NCBI RefSeq assembly: GCF_030866825.1
Contig: NZ_CP133020.1
Span: 1,426,001 to 1,490,000, forward strand
Direction of reading: 5' to 3'
DNA from: Rathayibacter sp. SW19
GTDB taxonomy: Bacteria > Actinomycetota > Actinomycetes > Actinomycetales > Microbacteriaceae
DNA: 64,000 bases
The notes under the pieces are model-generated. The model did no database searches. It was given only the letters and a program-made list of their open reading frames with translations, and was not told where the DNA came from. This document shows positions 1-7,584 of the stretch, piece by piece. Positions within the stretch are counted from its first letter, which is position 1. Each line of letters opens with the position of its first letter. The translations under genes and the position numbers were made by a program.

Positions 1-219
1 TTCACCGGCGACAGTTCCGTTGCCCGCGGCGCCGTCAACGCCAAGACCGGCTGGATCAACAACGGGTACACGCTCGCCGGCGTTGTGCACGCGCAGGATG
101 GCACCGCCCTGACCTTCGCCGTGTATGCGCTCGGCAACGTGCAGGACAACGCGAAGACCGCGATCGATGCCCTGGTGACGGGGTTCTTCCGCTGCGGCAA
201 CAACCTGTCGAACAACTGA
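1..219 (+). CDS. dacB: D-alanyl-D-alanine carboxypeptidase (PBP4/DacB, S13 type), C-terminal part
   Basis: The frame is open from base 1 to a TGA at 217-219, so only the last 72 residues are present and the start lies upstream of the window. The fragment contains an AKTGW motif, the KTG box of penicillin-binding proteins, followed by NNGYTLAGVV and a terminal FAVYALGN stretch as in the last strand and helix of S13 DD-peptidases. The family trims D-Ala from, or cleaves cross-links in, peptidoglycan outside the membrane. The SXXK serine cannot be seen here, so assignment to DacB rather than another serine DD-peptidase or beta-lactamase-like protein is probable, not certain. Confidence 0.7.
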   Translation, partial: FTGDSSVARGAVNAKTGWINNGYTLAGVVHAQDGTALTFAVYALGNVQDNAKTAIDALVTGFFRCGNNLSNN

Positions 220-256
220 TCGGGGGGAGGGGCCGTCGGCGGTAGCGGCGGTTGCG

Positions 257-290
257 GTGTCCGGCAGCCTGTGGTGTCCGGCAGCCTGTG
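257..290 (+). repeat. 17-bp direct tandem repeat
   Basis: Two identical head-to-tail copies of GTGTCCGGCAGCCTGTG (257-273 and 274-290), with a third partial start (GTGTCGG) after them. The repeat is non-coding and lies between the dacB-like and nicotinamidase genes. Confidence 0.8.
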
Positions 291-362
291 GTGTCGGTCG
301 GGCGCGGTGTCGTGCGGTCGCGGCATCCGTCGGTCGCAGTTCCGTGGCTGTGGCCTGTCTCT

Positions 363-438
363 GCGCGGAATTCAGGTTGGACTGGGGGTCGGCGAGGCCG
401 GTATCGGCGTGTCGGGCGTTCTAACCTGAATTCCGCGC
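363..438. repeat. Long intergenic inverted repeat (hairpin) between dacB-like and pncA
   Basis: The left arm GCGCGGAATTCAGGTT (363-378) and right arm AACCTGAATTCCGCGC (423-438) are perfect reverse complements, 16 bp each, separated by 44 nt. It follows the end of the dacB-like gene, but the large loop and absence of a T-run make it a poor classical terminator. Similar long-armed hairpins recur at other gene ends in the window. Confidence 0.8.
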
Positions 439-510
439 AACTTCGCCGCGCAGCTTCGCGGGGCGGACACAACCATAAGGCCCGAGCGGCCCGCGCGTAG
501 CATTGAAGGT

Positions 511-1101
511 ATGTCTCGAGCGCTTCTGATCGTCGACGTGCAGAATGACTTCACGGAGGGCGGAGCCCTCGCCGTAACCGGCGGCGCGGCGGTCGCGAGC
601 GGTGTGACGGCGCTGTTGACGGGGCATCCGGAGTTGTACGCCACAGTCGTCGCCTCGCGCGACTGGCACAATCCGAACGACGACAATGACGGACATTTTG
701 CGACGGATGCCGCCCCCGACTTCGCGACGACCTGGCCGCCGCACTGCGTCGCAGGAACTGCGGGAGCGCGCTACCACCCAGCGCTCGACGACAAGCGAAT
801 CGACGTGCACGTGCGCAAGGGGCAGGGCATCGCAGCTTACTCCGCCTACGAAGGCACGACGGATGACGGCGAGGAATTGCATGCGGTGATCGCTCGGCGC
901 GGCATCACCGACCTGGATGTTGTCGGCATCGCCACCGACTATTGTGTGCGCGCGTCGGCACTGGATGCGATCGCCCACGGCACTCGCGTGCGGGTCTTGA
1001 CGGATCTGATCGCCGGCGTCGCGAATGACACGAGCGCGGCCGCGTTGGACGAACTGGCGCGGGCCGGTGCCGAACTTACCACGAGCTCGAAGGTCGGATG
1101 A
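511..1101 (+). CDS. pncA: Nicotinamidase / isochorismatase-family amidohydrolase
   Basis: The 196-residue product has the complete isochorismatase-fold signature: the N-terminal VDVQNDF strand with the catalytic Asp, the DWH metal ligand segment (about residue 51), a WPPHCVAGT segment, a catalytic Lys in VRKGQ (about residue 107), and the nucleophilic Cys in IATDYCVRAS (about residue 148). Nicotinamidases of this type deamidate nicotinamide to nicotinate for NAD salvage in the cytoplasm. Length and all three catalytic residues match the family. A GAAGGT sequence just before the ATG may be the ribosome site. It appears monocistronic. Confidence 0.9.
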   Translation: MSRALLIVDVQNDFTEGGALAVTGGAAVASGVTALLTGHPELYATVVASRDWHNPNDDNDGHFATDAAPDFATTWPPHCVAGTAGARYHPALDDKRIDVHVRKGQGIAAYSAYEGTTDDGEELHAVIARRGITDLDVVGIATDYCVRASALDAIAHGTRVRVLTDLIAGVANDTSAAALDELARAGAELTTSSKVG

Positions 1102-1208
1102 ACTGCGCCTGGCTCGGCTGAACCAGCCCGATTTCATCCGTTCTCGTGGATGTTGTGCTGAGATTCCTCGGCGTACTAATTGGTCAGATTGCTAACCGGG
1201 GGAGGTTG

Positions 1209-1244
1209 ATGACTGCTGGTTCTGCTCACTCTGATCAAGCCTGA
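1209..1244 (+). CDS. Possible 11-codon leader ORF before the 2-oxoacid dehydrogenase operon
   Basis: A tiny ORF (MTAGSAHSDQA) begins 3 nt after a strong GGGGGAGG ribosome-binding sequence at about 1198-1205. It lies 74 nt upstream of the E1 alpha start. The only support is the Shine-Dalgarno sequence, which has no other gene to serve. It could be a regulatory leader peptide or a chance match. Confidence 0.25.
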   Translation: MTAGSAHSDQA

Positions 1245-1318
1245 GTAGACGAATTGCTCGGTCGACGGAAGCATGCCAATCTGGCGATGATACTCGCTGA
1301 CCGAGCAAGGAGGCGCGG

Positions 1319-2368
1319 ATGCACGCGACACTATCCCGGACCCCTGAAGCGGCCGTGGCCCCAGCCGTCTCCGGCGACCGCCTCGCGCTGCTCGAGACCC
1401 TGTATGAGCGGATGCTTCTTGCCCGCGAACTCGACCTCGAGTCCGTCGCGATGCAGCGGCAGGGCATTATTCCCGGCTACGCGCCGGCGCGCGGTCAGGA
1501 AGCTGCGCAGGTCGGCAGTGCCAGCGCCCTGGATCGTGCGCGGGACTTCGCCTTTCCGACCTACCGCGAACTCGGCGTCGCCGTTGCTCTCGGTGCCGAC
1601 CTCGTCGGCTATCTGGCCTCGCACCAGGGCAGTTGGCACGGAGGCATGTATGACTTTGCCGCCGCCCGGCTTGCACCGATCAACGCCGTTGTGGGCGCGC
1701 CCGCGCCGCACGCCATGGGCTGGGCGTTGGGGGAGAAGCTCGCCGGCCGCAGCGGTGCGTCGATCGCGTACTTCGGCGATGGCGCGAGCTCGCAGGGCGA
1801 CATTCACGAGGCGATGAACTTCGCCGGCGTCTGGAACCTGCCGGTCGTCTTCTTCTGCCAGAACAACGGCTGGGCCATCTCCCTGCCGACCAGCGGGCAG
1901 GTCGCGGGCGGTTCCGTCGCGGCGCGCGCCGCCGGCTACGGCATGCCTGGCGTTCGCGTCAATGGCAACGATGTGCTTGCGGTCTACGACGAGGTGACGG
2001 ACGCGCTGGCTCGCGCCCGCTCCGGCGGCGGCGCCACAGTCGTCGAGGCGATGACCTACCGGATCGGCCCGCATTCCACTTCAGACGACCCCGGCCGCTA
2101 CCGCTCCCTTGCGGAAGAACACGACTGGCAGAGTCGTGATCCGCTGGTGGCGGCGGAGGCGCGGTTGCGGGCATCCGGTGTGGCTGACGTCGTGTTCGAC
2201 GAGGTCGCAGCGTGCGTACGCGCAGAAGTCGAACGCGTGCGACAGGGCACGATCGCGTTGAAGAGTCGGCCGACAGCCGAAATGTTCGATTTCGTCTTCG
2301 CAGACCCGCCCGCCGTGTTCAAGGCCCAACGAAACGCAGCGATCGCGGAGGCCGACGATGACTACTGA
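1319..2368 (+). CDS. Thiamine-dependent 2-oxoacid dehydrogenase E1 component, alpha subunit
   Basis: The 349-residue product carries the thiamine-diphosphate motif: GDGASSQGD near residue 158, then QNNGWAIS about 28 residues later. It also has the YRIGPHSTSDDPGRYR segment typical of pyruvate and branched-chain 2-oxoacid E1 alpha subunits. With E1 beta it decarboxylates a 2-oxoacid and reductively acylates a lipoyl domain. The HSTSDDP loop favours a pyruvate or branched-chain oxoacid enzyme over acetoin dehydrogenase, yet the downstream genes look acetoin-like. The start is set by AAGGAGG ending 5 nt before the ATG. The stop overlaps the E1 beta start by 11 nt. Confidence 0.9.
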   Translation: MHATLSRTPEAAVAPAVSGDRLALLETLYERMLLARELDLESVAMQRQGIIPGYAPARGQEAAQVGSASALDRARDFAFPTYRELGVAVALGADLVGYLASHQGSWHGGMYDFAAARLAPINAVVGAPAPHAMGWALGEKLAGRSGASIAYFGDGASSQGDIHEAMNFAGVWNLPVVFFCQNNGWAISLPTSGQVAGGSVAARAAGYGMPGVRVNGNDVLAVYDEVTDALARARSGGGATVVEAMTYRIGPHSTSDDPGRYRSLAEEHDWQSRDPLVAAEARLRASGVADVVFDEVAACVRAEVERVRQGTIALKSRPTAEMFDFVFADPPAVFKAQRNAAIAEADDDY

Positions 2369-3419
2369 TGTCACAAGCGCTGATCTGAAGGACGTCGCTG
2401 TCGCAGATGTCACCCCCGCCTCGCCCACGAAGCACACCGTGACGATGCAGCGCGCGATCGTGATGGCGCTCGCCCGGGCACTGGATGAGGATCCGACGAC
2501 GCTTGTGTTCGGTGAGGATGTCGGCAAACTCGGCGGCGTCTTCCGCGCGACGGACGGCTTGCAGGCACAATTCGGCTCGAACCGGGTTTTCGACACGCCG
2601 CTGGCGGAGTCGGCGATCATGGGCATGGCGGTCGGCCTGGCGATGAACGGGTGGCGCCCGGTCGCGGAGATCCAATTCGACGGATTTTCTTACCCGGCGC
2701 TCGATCAGATCGTCAACCAGGTCGCCCGCATGCGCAACCGCAGCCGCGGGGCGTTCGACATGCCGATCACGCTGCGTCTCCCGAGCTTCGGCGGCATCAA
2801 CGCGCCCGAGCATCACGGCGAGAGCATGGAAGCGCTCTACGCTCACGTTCCCGGTCTGAAGGTCGTTGCGCCGTCAACGCCCGCCGAGGCGTATCGGCTG
2901 CTGAGGCAGGCCATCGCCGACCCAGACCCGGTGATCTTCATGGAGCCGAAGGCGCGTTACTGGCACAAGGGTGTCGTCGACACGGCGGATGCTGCGCCCG
3001 ACCTTCCCGTCGGAACCTCGCGCATCGTTCGACCCGGCAAACATGTGACCCTGATCGCTTGGGGTGCGATGGTTGCTCGCTGCCTGCAGGCTGCCGAGCT
3101 CGGCGCGGAAGACGGTGTCGAGATCGAGGTGCTCGATCTGCGCTGGCTGAAACCGATCGACGCGGCGGGGCTGGCGGCATCCGTTTCGAGGACCGGGCGT
3201 GCGGTCGTCGTTCACGAGGCGCCACTCACCGCTGGGCTCGGCGCCGAAGTGGTCGCACTGCTGATGCGCGACAGTTTTGGCGCACTGAAAGCCCCGGTCG
3301 GGCGGGTGGCCGGGTACGATGTGCCATATCCGAGCCAGTCGCTCGAGGAGCGTTACCTGCCAAGCATCGATCGCATCCTCGGCGCTGTGCAAGAAACGTT
3401 GGAGTATCGCCGTGGCTAG
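2358..3419 (+). CDS. 2-oxoacid dehydrogenase E1 component, beta subunit
   Basis: The 353-residue product matches E1 beta subunits: EDVGKLGGVFRATDGL near residue 55, PLAESAIMGMAVGLAMNG, the EIQFDGFSYPALDQI segment, and a C-terminal transketolase domain (IEVLDLRWLKPID). It forms the heterotetramer with the preceding alpha subunit. The first 28 residues are poorly conserved, and a later start at MQRAIVMALA is possible. The gene overlaps E1 alpha upstream and the lipoyl-domain gene downstream, implying translational coupling. Confidence 0.9.
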   Translation: MTTDVTSADLKDVAVADVTPASPTKHTVTMQRAIVMALARALDEDPTTLVFGEDVGKLGGVFRATDGLQAQFGSNRVFDTPLAESAIMGMAVGLAMNGWRPVAEIQFDGFSYPALDQIVNQVARMRNRSRGAFDMPITLRLPSFGGINAPEHHGESMEALYAHVPGLKVVAPSTPAEAYRLLRQAIADPDPVIFMEPKARYWHKGVVDTADAAPDLPVGTSRIVRPGKHVTLIAWGAMVARCLQAAELGAEDGVEIEVLDLRWLKPIDAAGLAASVSRTGRAVVVHEAPLTAGLGAEVVALLMRDSFGALKAPVGRVAGYDVPYPSQSLEERYLPSIDRILGAVQETLEYRRG

Positions 3420-3735
3420 TGTGACATTCGACCTGCCGGATCTCGGCGAGGGGCTGATCGGTGCGAAGGTGCTCGAGTGGCTGGTGTCGATCGGTGATTT
3501 CGTGGAGCGCGGCGAGCCCCTGGTCGAGGTCGAGACGAGCAAATCGTCGATCGAGCTGCCGTCGCCGCAGACGGGTACCGTCATCGAATTGCACGCAGGC
3601 GAAGACGACGACCTGCTGGTCGGGGAACCGCTGGTCACCTTCGAGATTCCGGACGAAGAGGCGGGGATCGTCGGAACCATCCCCGAAGAGGCGGCCCCGA
3701 AACGTCGGGTGCGGCTCAGCCTGCCGGACGACTGA
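3412..3735 (+). CDS. Free-standing lipoyl (biotinyl/lipoyl attachment) domain protein
   Basis: The start is a GTG at 3412, overlapping the E1 beta stop by 8 nt; an ATG upstream in this frame at 3319 lies deep inside E1 beta and is unlikely. The 107-residue protein is a single lipoyl domain (PDLGEGL near residue 8, VETSKSSIELPSP with candidate lipoyl Lys44) plus a short charged tail. There is no E3-binding or CoA-acyltransferase domain, so it is not a complete E2. The next gene is an alpha/beta hydrolase that begins in the stop codon. Together the pair equal the two halves of AcoC-type acetoin-dehydrogenase E2 proteins. Confidence 0.85.
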   Translation: MASVTFDLPDLGEGLIGAKVLEWLVSIGDFVERGEPLVEVETSKSSIELPSPQTGTVIELHAGEDDDLLVGEPLVTFEIPDEEAGIVGTIPEEAAPKRRVRLSLPDD

Positions 3736-4469
3736 TGCTCTACGTCGTTCGACCGTCCGGCGAGACGATCGCGTTTCGTCGTGACCCGGGCGAGGATCCG
3801 GTGCTGCTCGTGCACGGCTTCGGATCGGATTCCGCAGACACCTGGGAAGCCACCGGCTGGCTGCGGGCGCTCGCCGAGGCAGGTCGCGGAGCCGTCACGG
3901 TCGACCTGCGCGGACACGGTGCAAGCAGCAAACCGCACGATGTCGCGGCGTATCGCCCGAGCGTGCTGGCGGACGACCTGATCGCGGTGCTCGACGCGGA
4001 AGGCCTCGAGCGCGTCGACGTGATGGGCTATTCGATGGGCAGCCAGGTCGCGCGTGCGCTGGCCGCGGGCGCGCCCGAGCGGGTGCGCAGGCTCGTGCTC
4101 GGCGGCATCGGCGCGGAGGAGCAATTGCGGTCCTGGGGCGTCGAGACGATTCACCGCGTGCTGATCGAAGGGTTGGACGCCGAGGACGCGACGGCGACCG
4201 CGATTCTGCGGGCGGCGGCATCCGGTGTCGGGGCCGACCGCGAGGCGCTTGCCGCGTGCGCACTGGGCATGGCATCAGAAGTGCCTGCGACCGGCCCGCT
4301 ACCGATGCCGACATTGATCGCGGTCGGCGAGACCGATCCACTGTCAGCCGGGGCGGATGCGTTGGCTCGCGCCCTCGGCGCTGCCTACGTCTCCGTGCCC
4401 AAGCGCAACCACGTAACAACGCTGAGCGCGCGGGCGTTCAAGACCGCCGTTCTGGAGTTCCTCGGGTAG
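3735..4469 (+). CDS. Alpha/beta hydrolase, possible catalytic half of a split acetoin-type E2
   Basis: The 244-residue protein has the HGFG oxyanion segment (about residue 27), VDLRGHGASS, the nucleophile elbow GYSMGS with Ser100, a late acidic segment (VGETDPL) and a His in KRNHVTTLS, giving a full Ser-Asp-His triad. Its ATG shares one base with the TGA of the lipoyl-domain gene, so the two are surely co-translated. In the acetoin-cleaving system AcoC carries a lipoyl domain followed by an alpha/beta-hydrolase fold in one chain; here the same two modules occupy adjacent genes. A generic esterase is the alternative. Confidence 0.85.
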   Translation: MLYVVRPSGETIAFRRDPGEDPVLLVHGFGSDSADTWEATGWLRALAEAGRGAVTVDLRGHGASSKPHDVAAYRPSVLADDLIAVLDAEGLERVDVMGYSMGSQVARALAAGAPERVRRLVLGGIGAEEQLRSWGVETIHRVLIEGLDAEDATATAILRAAASGVGADREALAACALGMASEVPATGPLPMPTLIAVGETDPLSAGADALARALGAAYVSVPKRNHVTTLSARAFKTAVLEFLG

Positions 4470-4541
4470 GAACGCGGTCGGTGCCCGGGCCATGGTGACA
4501 GCTGGCGCGCGAGAGAACTGGGGCCCGCTGTCGACCTTGCG

Positions 4542-4860
4542 GTGCACGCCGCGTCGATGCTCATGCTGCTCTTGCTTGGGCAATTCATGGACCTAATCGA
4601 TGTGTTCGTTGTCAACGCGGCGGCCCCTGGTATCGACGAAAAGCTGCGCGCGTCGGCTCCTGCCTGCAAACCAAAGGGCCGGGGTCGCTCGGATGGACGT
4701 CGTCGGCCTGGTGCTCGGTGTCCTCGCAGTGTTGCTCGTGATTGCTCCGTCGGTCTTCGGTGCAGCCTCCGGGTGCCGGTCGGGGCCCGGCGGCATCGTC
4801 CGCGGATTCGATGTGCTCATTTTCGTTGTTTCAAATCCGCCTTATGTAAGGCGCATTTGA
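4542..4860 (+). pseudogene. Degenerate DHA2-type MFS transporter remnant
   Basis: Two short pieces in different frames resemble major-facilitator drug exporters. The first, from about 4542, reads LLLLGQFMDLIDVFVVNAAA, like the first transmembrane helix and motif of DHA2 proteins. The second, in another frame from about 4693, reads MDVVGLVLGVLAVLLVIAPS, like a central helix of the same family. Everything between is missing and no long frame survives. This is a deletion-decayed gene lying between the E1/E2 operon and metG. Confidence 0.5.
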
Positions 4861-4867
4861 AACAACG
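4824..4867. terminator. 44-bp near-perfect palindrome, possible bidirectional terminator
   Basis: The outer arms CGTTGTTTCAAAT (4824-4836) and ATTTGAAACAACG (4855-4867) are perfect complements. The inner arms CGCCTTA and TAAGGCG flank a TG centre, with one C/C mismatch between. The element sits between convergent transcription units (E1/E2 operon remnant on plus, metG on minus), so a bidirectional terminator is likely. The AT-rich arms and tiny loop would also fit an operator or a miniature inverted-repeat element. Confidence 0.55.
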
Positions 4868-4978
4868 AGAAGCGGCATCCATGTCTCGTGGGTGCGGTTC
4901 ATTCTGCTCGAAGAGCGCGTGCGGTCGAGAGCTCCCGGGTCTCTATACTCGGGCGCGCCCTTCGGCGTTCGGGCCGCA

Positions 4979-6745
4979 TTACAGTGGACCGCCGAACCGC
5001 GCAATGTACGACGCGAGTTCGGCGTCGGTGATTTTCGCGAACAGAACCGGTGGAACCGTGAACGGGGTGCCCGCCGGCACCGTGTTGAGTTGGCGCGCTT
5101 GCGTCGGCGTGACCCAGGTGCGGATGCCGGCGCGCGCGGGAAGACCCGCACCGGCGGAACTTTCGCGGCCGAGGGCATCCGAATCACGAGTGAAGACGGC
5201 GCGCATTGCGGCGGCGGACGCCGGAATGAACGGCTCCGAAACGACGGAGTAGAGGTCGATCAGATTCATCGCGATCCGCATCGTCTGGGCGGCTTCGGCG
5301 GCATCCGTCTTGATCTGAAGCCATGGTGCCTTCTGATCGAGGTAGACGTTGCCGGCGCTCCACAGGTTGCGCAGCGCGCCTGCCGCTTTGCGAAACTCGA
5401 GCGCATCCAGGTGCGCTTCATACTCCGCGAGAAGGCCAGCGACCTGCTCGCCGAGTGCGTTCTCGGCGTCGCCGGCAGCGGCGCCGGCGGGCACGGTGTC
5501 ACCAAATCGTTTGGCCGAAAACGTCAGCACCCGGTTGACGAAGTTGCCGAGCGTGTCGGCTAAATCCTTGTTGACGGATGCCGCGAACAGCTCCCAGGTG
5601 AACGACGCGTCTGCGGATTCCGGCGCGTTTGCCATCAGAAAATAGCGCCAGTAGTCGGCAGGCAGCAACTCCAGTGCGGTGTCGGCGAAGATGCCGCGCT
5701 GTTGGGACGTGGAGAACTTGCCGCCATAAAAGGTGAGCCAGTTGAACGACTTGACGAAGTCGACCTTCTTCCACGGCTCCCGGGTGCCGAGCTGGGTCGC
5801 CGGAAACATCACCGTGTGGAAGGGAACGTTGTCCTTTGCCATGAATTCCGTGTAGTGCACGGAGTCGTCAACGTCGTACCACCACGAGCGCCAGTCACGC
5901 GCGTCGCCGGGCGCGGCATCCGCCCATTCCTTGGTGGCTCCGATGTACTCGATCGGCGCGTCGAACCAGACGTAGAACACCTTGCCGGCAGCCGCGAGTT
6001 CGGGCCAGGTGCCCGCCGGCACAGCCACGCCCCAGTCCAGGTCGCGGGTGATGGCGCGGTCGTGCAGCCCTTCTGCCAGCCATTTGCGTGCGATCGACGA
6101 TGACAAGATCGGCCAGTCGCGGCTGGCAGAATCAATCCACGCTTCGACCTCGCCGGCCAGTTTCGACTGGAGAAGGAAGAGGTGCGAGGTTTCCCGAACC
6201 TCCAGTTCGCGGCTGCTGCTGATCGCCGAGCGCGGCTCGATCAGATCGACCGGGTCGAGCACGCGGGTGCAGTTCTCGCACTGGTCGCCGCGTGCCCGGT
6301 CGTAACCGCAGTACGGGCAGGTACCGATGATGTAGCGGTCGGGGAGGAAGCGCCCGTCGACGGGCGAGTAGACCTGGCGGATCACCCGCTCCTGAATGAA
6401 TCCGTTCTCGAACAGTCGGCGGGCGAAGTGCTGCGTGATCTCGGCGTTCTGCGCGGATGAGCTGCGCCCGAAGTAGTCGAACGAGAGCCCGAACCCGGTG
6501 TAGACGGCCTTCTGCGCCTCATGCATCTGGGCGCAGAAGACATCGACCGGCAGCCCGGCTTCGGCCGCGGCGAGCTCTGCCGGCGTGCCGTGTTCATCGG
6601 TTGCGCAGATGTAGAGCACCTCGTGACCGCGCTGACGCAGATAGCGAGCGTAGACATCTGCTGGCAGCATCGACCCCACCAGGTTGCCGAGGTGCTTGAT
6701 GCCGTTGATGTACGGGAGGGCCGATGTGATGAGCTGACGTGCCAT
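4979..6745 (-). CDS. metG: Methionyl-tRNA synthetase
   Basis: The 588-residue product starts MARQLITSALPYINGI and has the class I HIGH-equivalent HLGN, the signature ATDEHGTPAE, a zinc knuckle CPYCGYD...CENC, and a KMSKS-equivalent KFSTS. It charges tRNA-Met with methionine in the cytoplasm. The open frame extends upstream to 6940 but that part has no similarity to MetG; ATG at 6745 (or 6754) fits the family start. There is no C-terminal tRNA-binding EMAP domain. The gene is divergent from the adjacent toxin-antitoxin pair. Confidence 0.93.
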   Translation of the reverse strand: MARQLITSALPYINGIKHLGNLVGSMLPADVYARYLRQRGHEVLYICATDEHGTPAELAAAEAGLPVDVFCAQMHEAQKAVYTGFGLSFDYFGRSSSAQNAEITQHFARRLFENGFIQERVIRQVYSPVDGRFLPDRYIIGTCPYCGYDRARGDQCENCTRVLDPVDLIEPRSAISSSRELEVRETSHLFLLQSKLAGEVEAWIDSASRDWPILSSSIARKWLAEGLHDRAITRDLDWGVAVPAGTWPELAAAGKVFYVWFDAPIEYIGATKEWADAAPGDARDWRSWWYDVDDSVHYTEFMAKDNVPFHTVMFPATQLGTREPWKKVDFVKSFNWLTFYGGKFSTSQQRGIFADTALELLPADYWRYFLMANAPESADASFTWELFAASVNKDLADTLGNFVNRVLTFSAKRFGDTVPAGAAAGDAENALGEQVAGLLAEYEAHLDALEFRKAAGALRNLWSAGNVYLDQKAPWLQIKTDAAEAAQTMRIAMNLIDLYSVVSEPFIPASAAAMRAVFTRDSDALGRESSAGAGLPARAGIRTWVTPTQARQLNTVPAGTPFTVPPVLFAKITDAELASYIARFGGPL

Positions 6746-6888
6746 ATGCGGCATCCGATTCTGTCTGCGGTGGGAAATCGAGCGAGGTCGTCGTCGCCGG
6801 CAGCCCCTCGTATGGTATCCATTCCGTCCACCGCGACGCCCGCGCGTTACGGATGCGGCACGCAGCCCTTGCGAACTTTCGATAGATT

Positions 6889-6906
6889 CCTTACGATTGC
6901 GTAAGG
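6889..6906. promoter_or_regulatory. Inverted repeat overlapping the antitoxin ribosome-binding site (probable autoregulatory operator)
   Basis: CCTTACG-ATTG-CGTAAGG is a perfect 7-bp-arm inverted repeat immediately before the AbrB-like antitoxin gene. The right arm overlaps the AAGGAGGA Shine-Dalgarno at 6903-6910. Antitoxins with AbrB/MazE DNA-binding folds usually repress their own operon, so protein bound here would block promoter and leader. This is inferred from position and symmetry. Confidence 0.5.
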
Positions 6907-6914
6907 AGGATACG

Positions 6915-7163
6915 ATGTCAATCGCGAAGATGACGAGCAAGGGTCAGATCACGGTGCCGCGCAACGTGCGCTCTGAGTTGAAGTTGGTGCCGGGGTCTCG
7001 TCTGCAGTTCATCTCGGACGGTGCCGGCGGATTCGTCGTTACGCGCAAGCGTCGAAGCGTGACCGAGCTGAAGGGCATCCTGAAGTATGACGGCGCACCC
7101 AAATCGCTCGAGGATATGGAAGCCGGAATCGCCAGGGGCGCAGCACAGCCGGACGGCCAATGA
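6915..7163 (+). CDS. AbrB/MazE-family antitoxin (SpoVT-AbrB domain)
   Basis: The 82-residue protein begins MSIAKMTSKGQITVPRNVR, the swapped-hairpin AbrB fold signature (SKGQITVP), followed by a short toxin-binding tail. ATG at 6915 is chosen because AAGGAGGA ends 4 nt before it. The stop overlaps the PIN-domain gene in an ATGA arrangement, the usual antitoxin-first order. The antitoxin would bind DNA near its promoter and neutralise the PIN ribonuclease. Confidence 0.9.
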   Translation: MSIAKMTSKGQITVPRNVRSELKLVPGSRLQFISDGAGGFVVTRKRRSVTELKGILKYDGAPKSLEDMEAGIARGAAQPDGQ

Positions 7164-7555
7164 TCGGGCTCGATACGAACGTTCTCGTACGCTACATCAC
7201 TCAGGATGACCCGTTGCAGGCCGCGGCAGCAACGCGCGTGATCGAAGCTCTGACAGTTGAAGAGCCAGGGTATTTGACTGGCGTTGTGCTCGTGGAGTCA
7301 TACTGGGTGCTTCGGACGACGTACGGATTCTCTCGGGAAGACGTCGTCAGCGCGCTCGGCGCGGTTGTCGCCACCGACGAGTTCGTCGTCGAAAACGAGA
7401 CCATCGTGCGCAATGCCCTCATTTTGGCAGGATCAACTGGAGCTGACTTTGCGGATGCCGTGATCGTCGCCTCCTGCAGGCACGCCGGCTGCGCCGATGT
7501 CGTGACCTTCGACAAGAACGCGGCGAAATCCCTCGGCGTTCGACTGCTCTCGTGA
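7160..7555 (+). CDS. vapC: PIN-domain ribonuclease toxin (VapC type)
   Basis: The 131-residue PIN domain shows all acidic positions: DTNVLVRY (Asp5), Glu in VLVESYWVL, Asp in ADFADAVI, and the C-terminal TFDKNAAK motif. VapC toxins are magnesium-dependent RNases that cut tRNA or rRNA when the labile antitoxin is lost. The gene is coupled to the AbrB-type antitoxin by a 4-nt ATGA overlap. Pairing of an AbrB-fold antitoxin with a PIN toxin is common. Confidence 0.9.
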   Translation: MIGLDTNVLVRYITQDDPLQAAAATRVIEALTVEEPGYLTGVVLVESYWVLRTTYGFSREDVVSALGAVVATDEFVVENETIVRNALILAGSTGADFADAVIVASCRHAGCADVVTFDKNAAKSLGVRLLS

Positions 7556-7584
7556 CCACGCGACAGTGACCGTGCGCGGTGTGG

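Noticed and set aside
6745..6940. Extended N-terminus of MetG up to 6940
   Set aside because: The added residues have no similarity to MetG and overlap the divergent toxin-antitoxin promoter; the family start is MARQLITSALPY.
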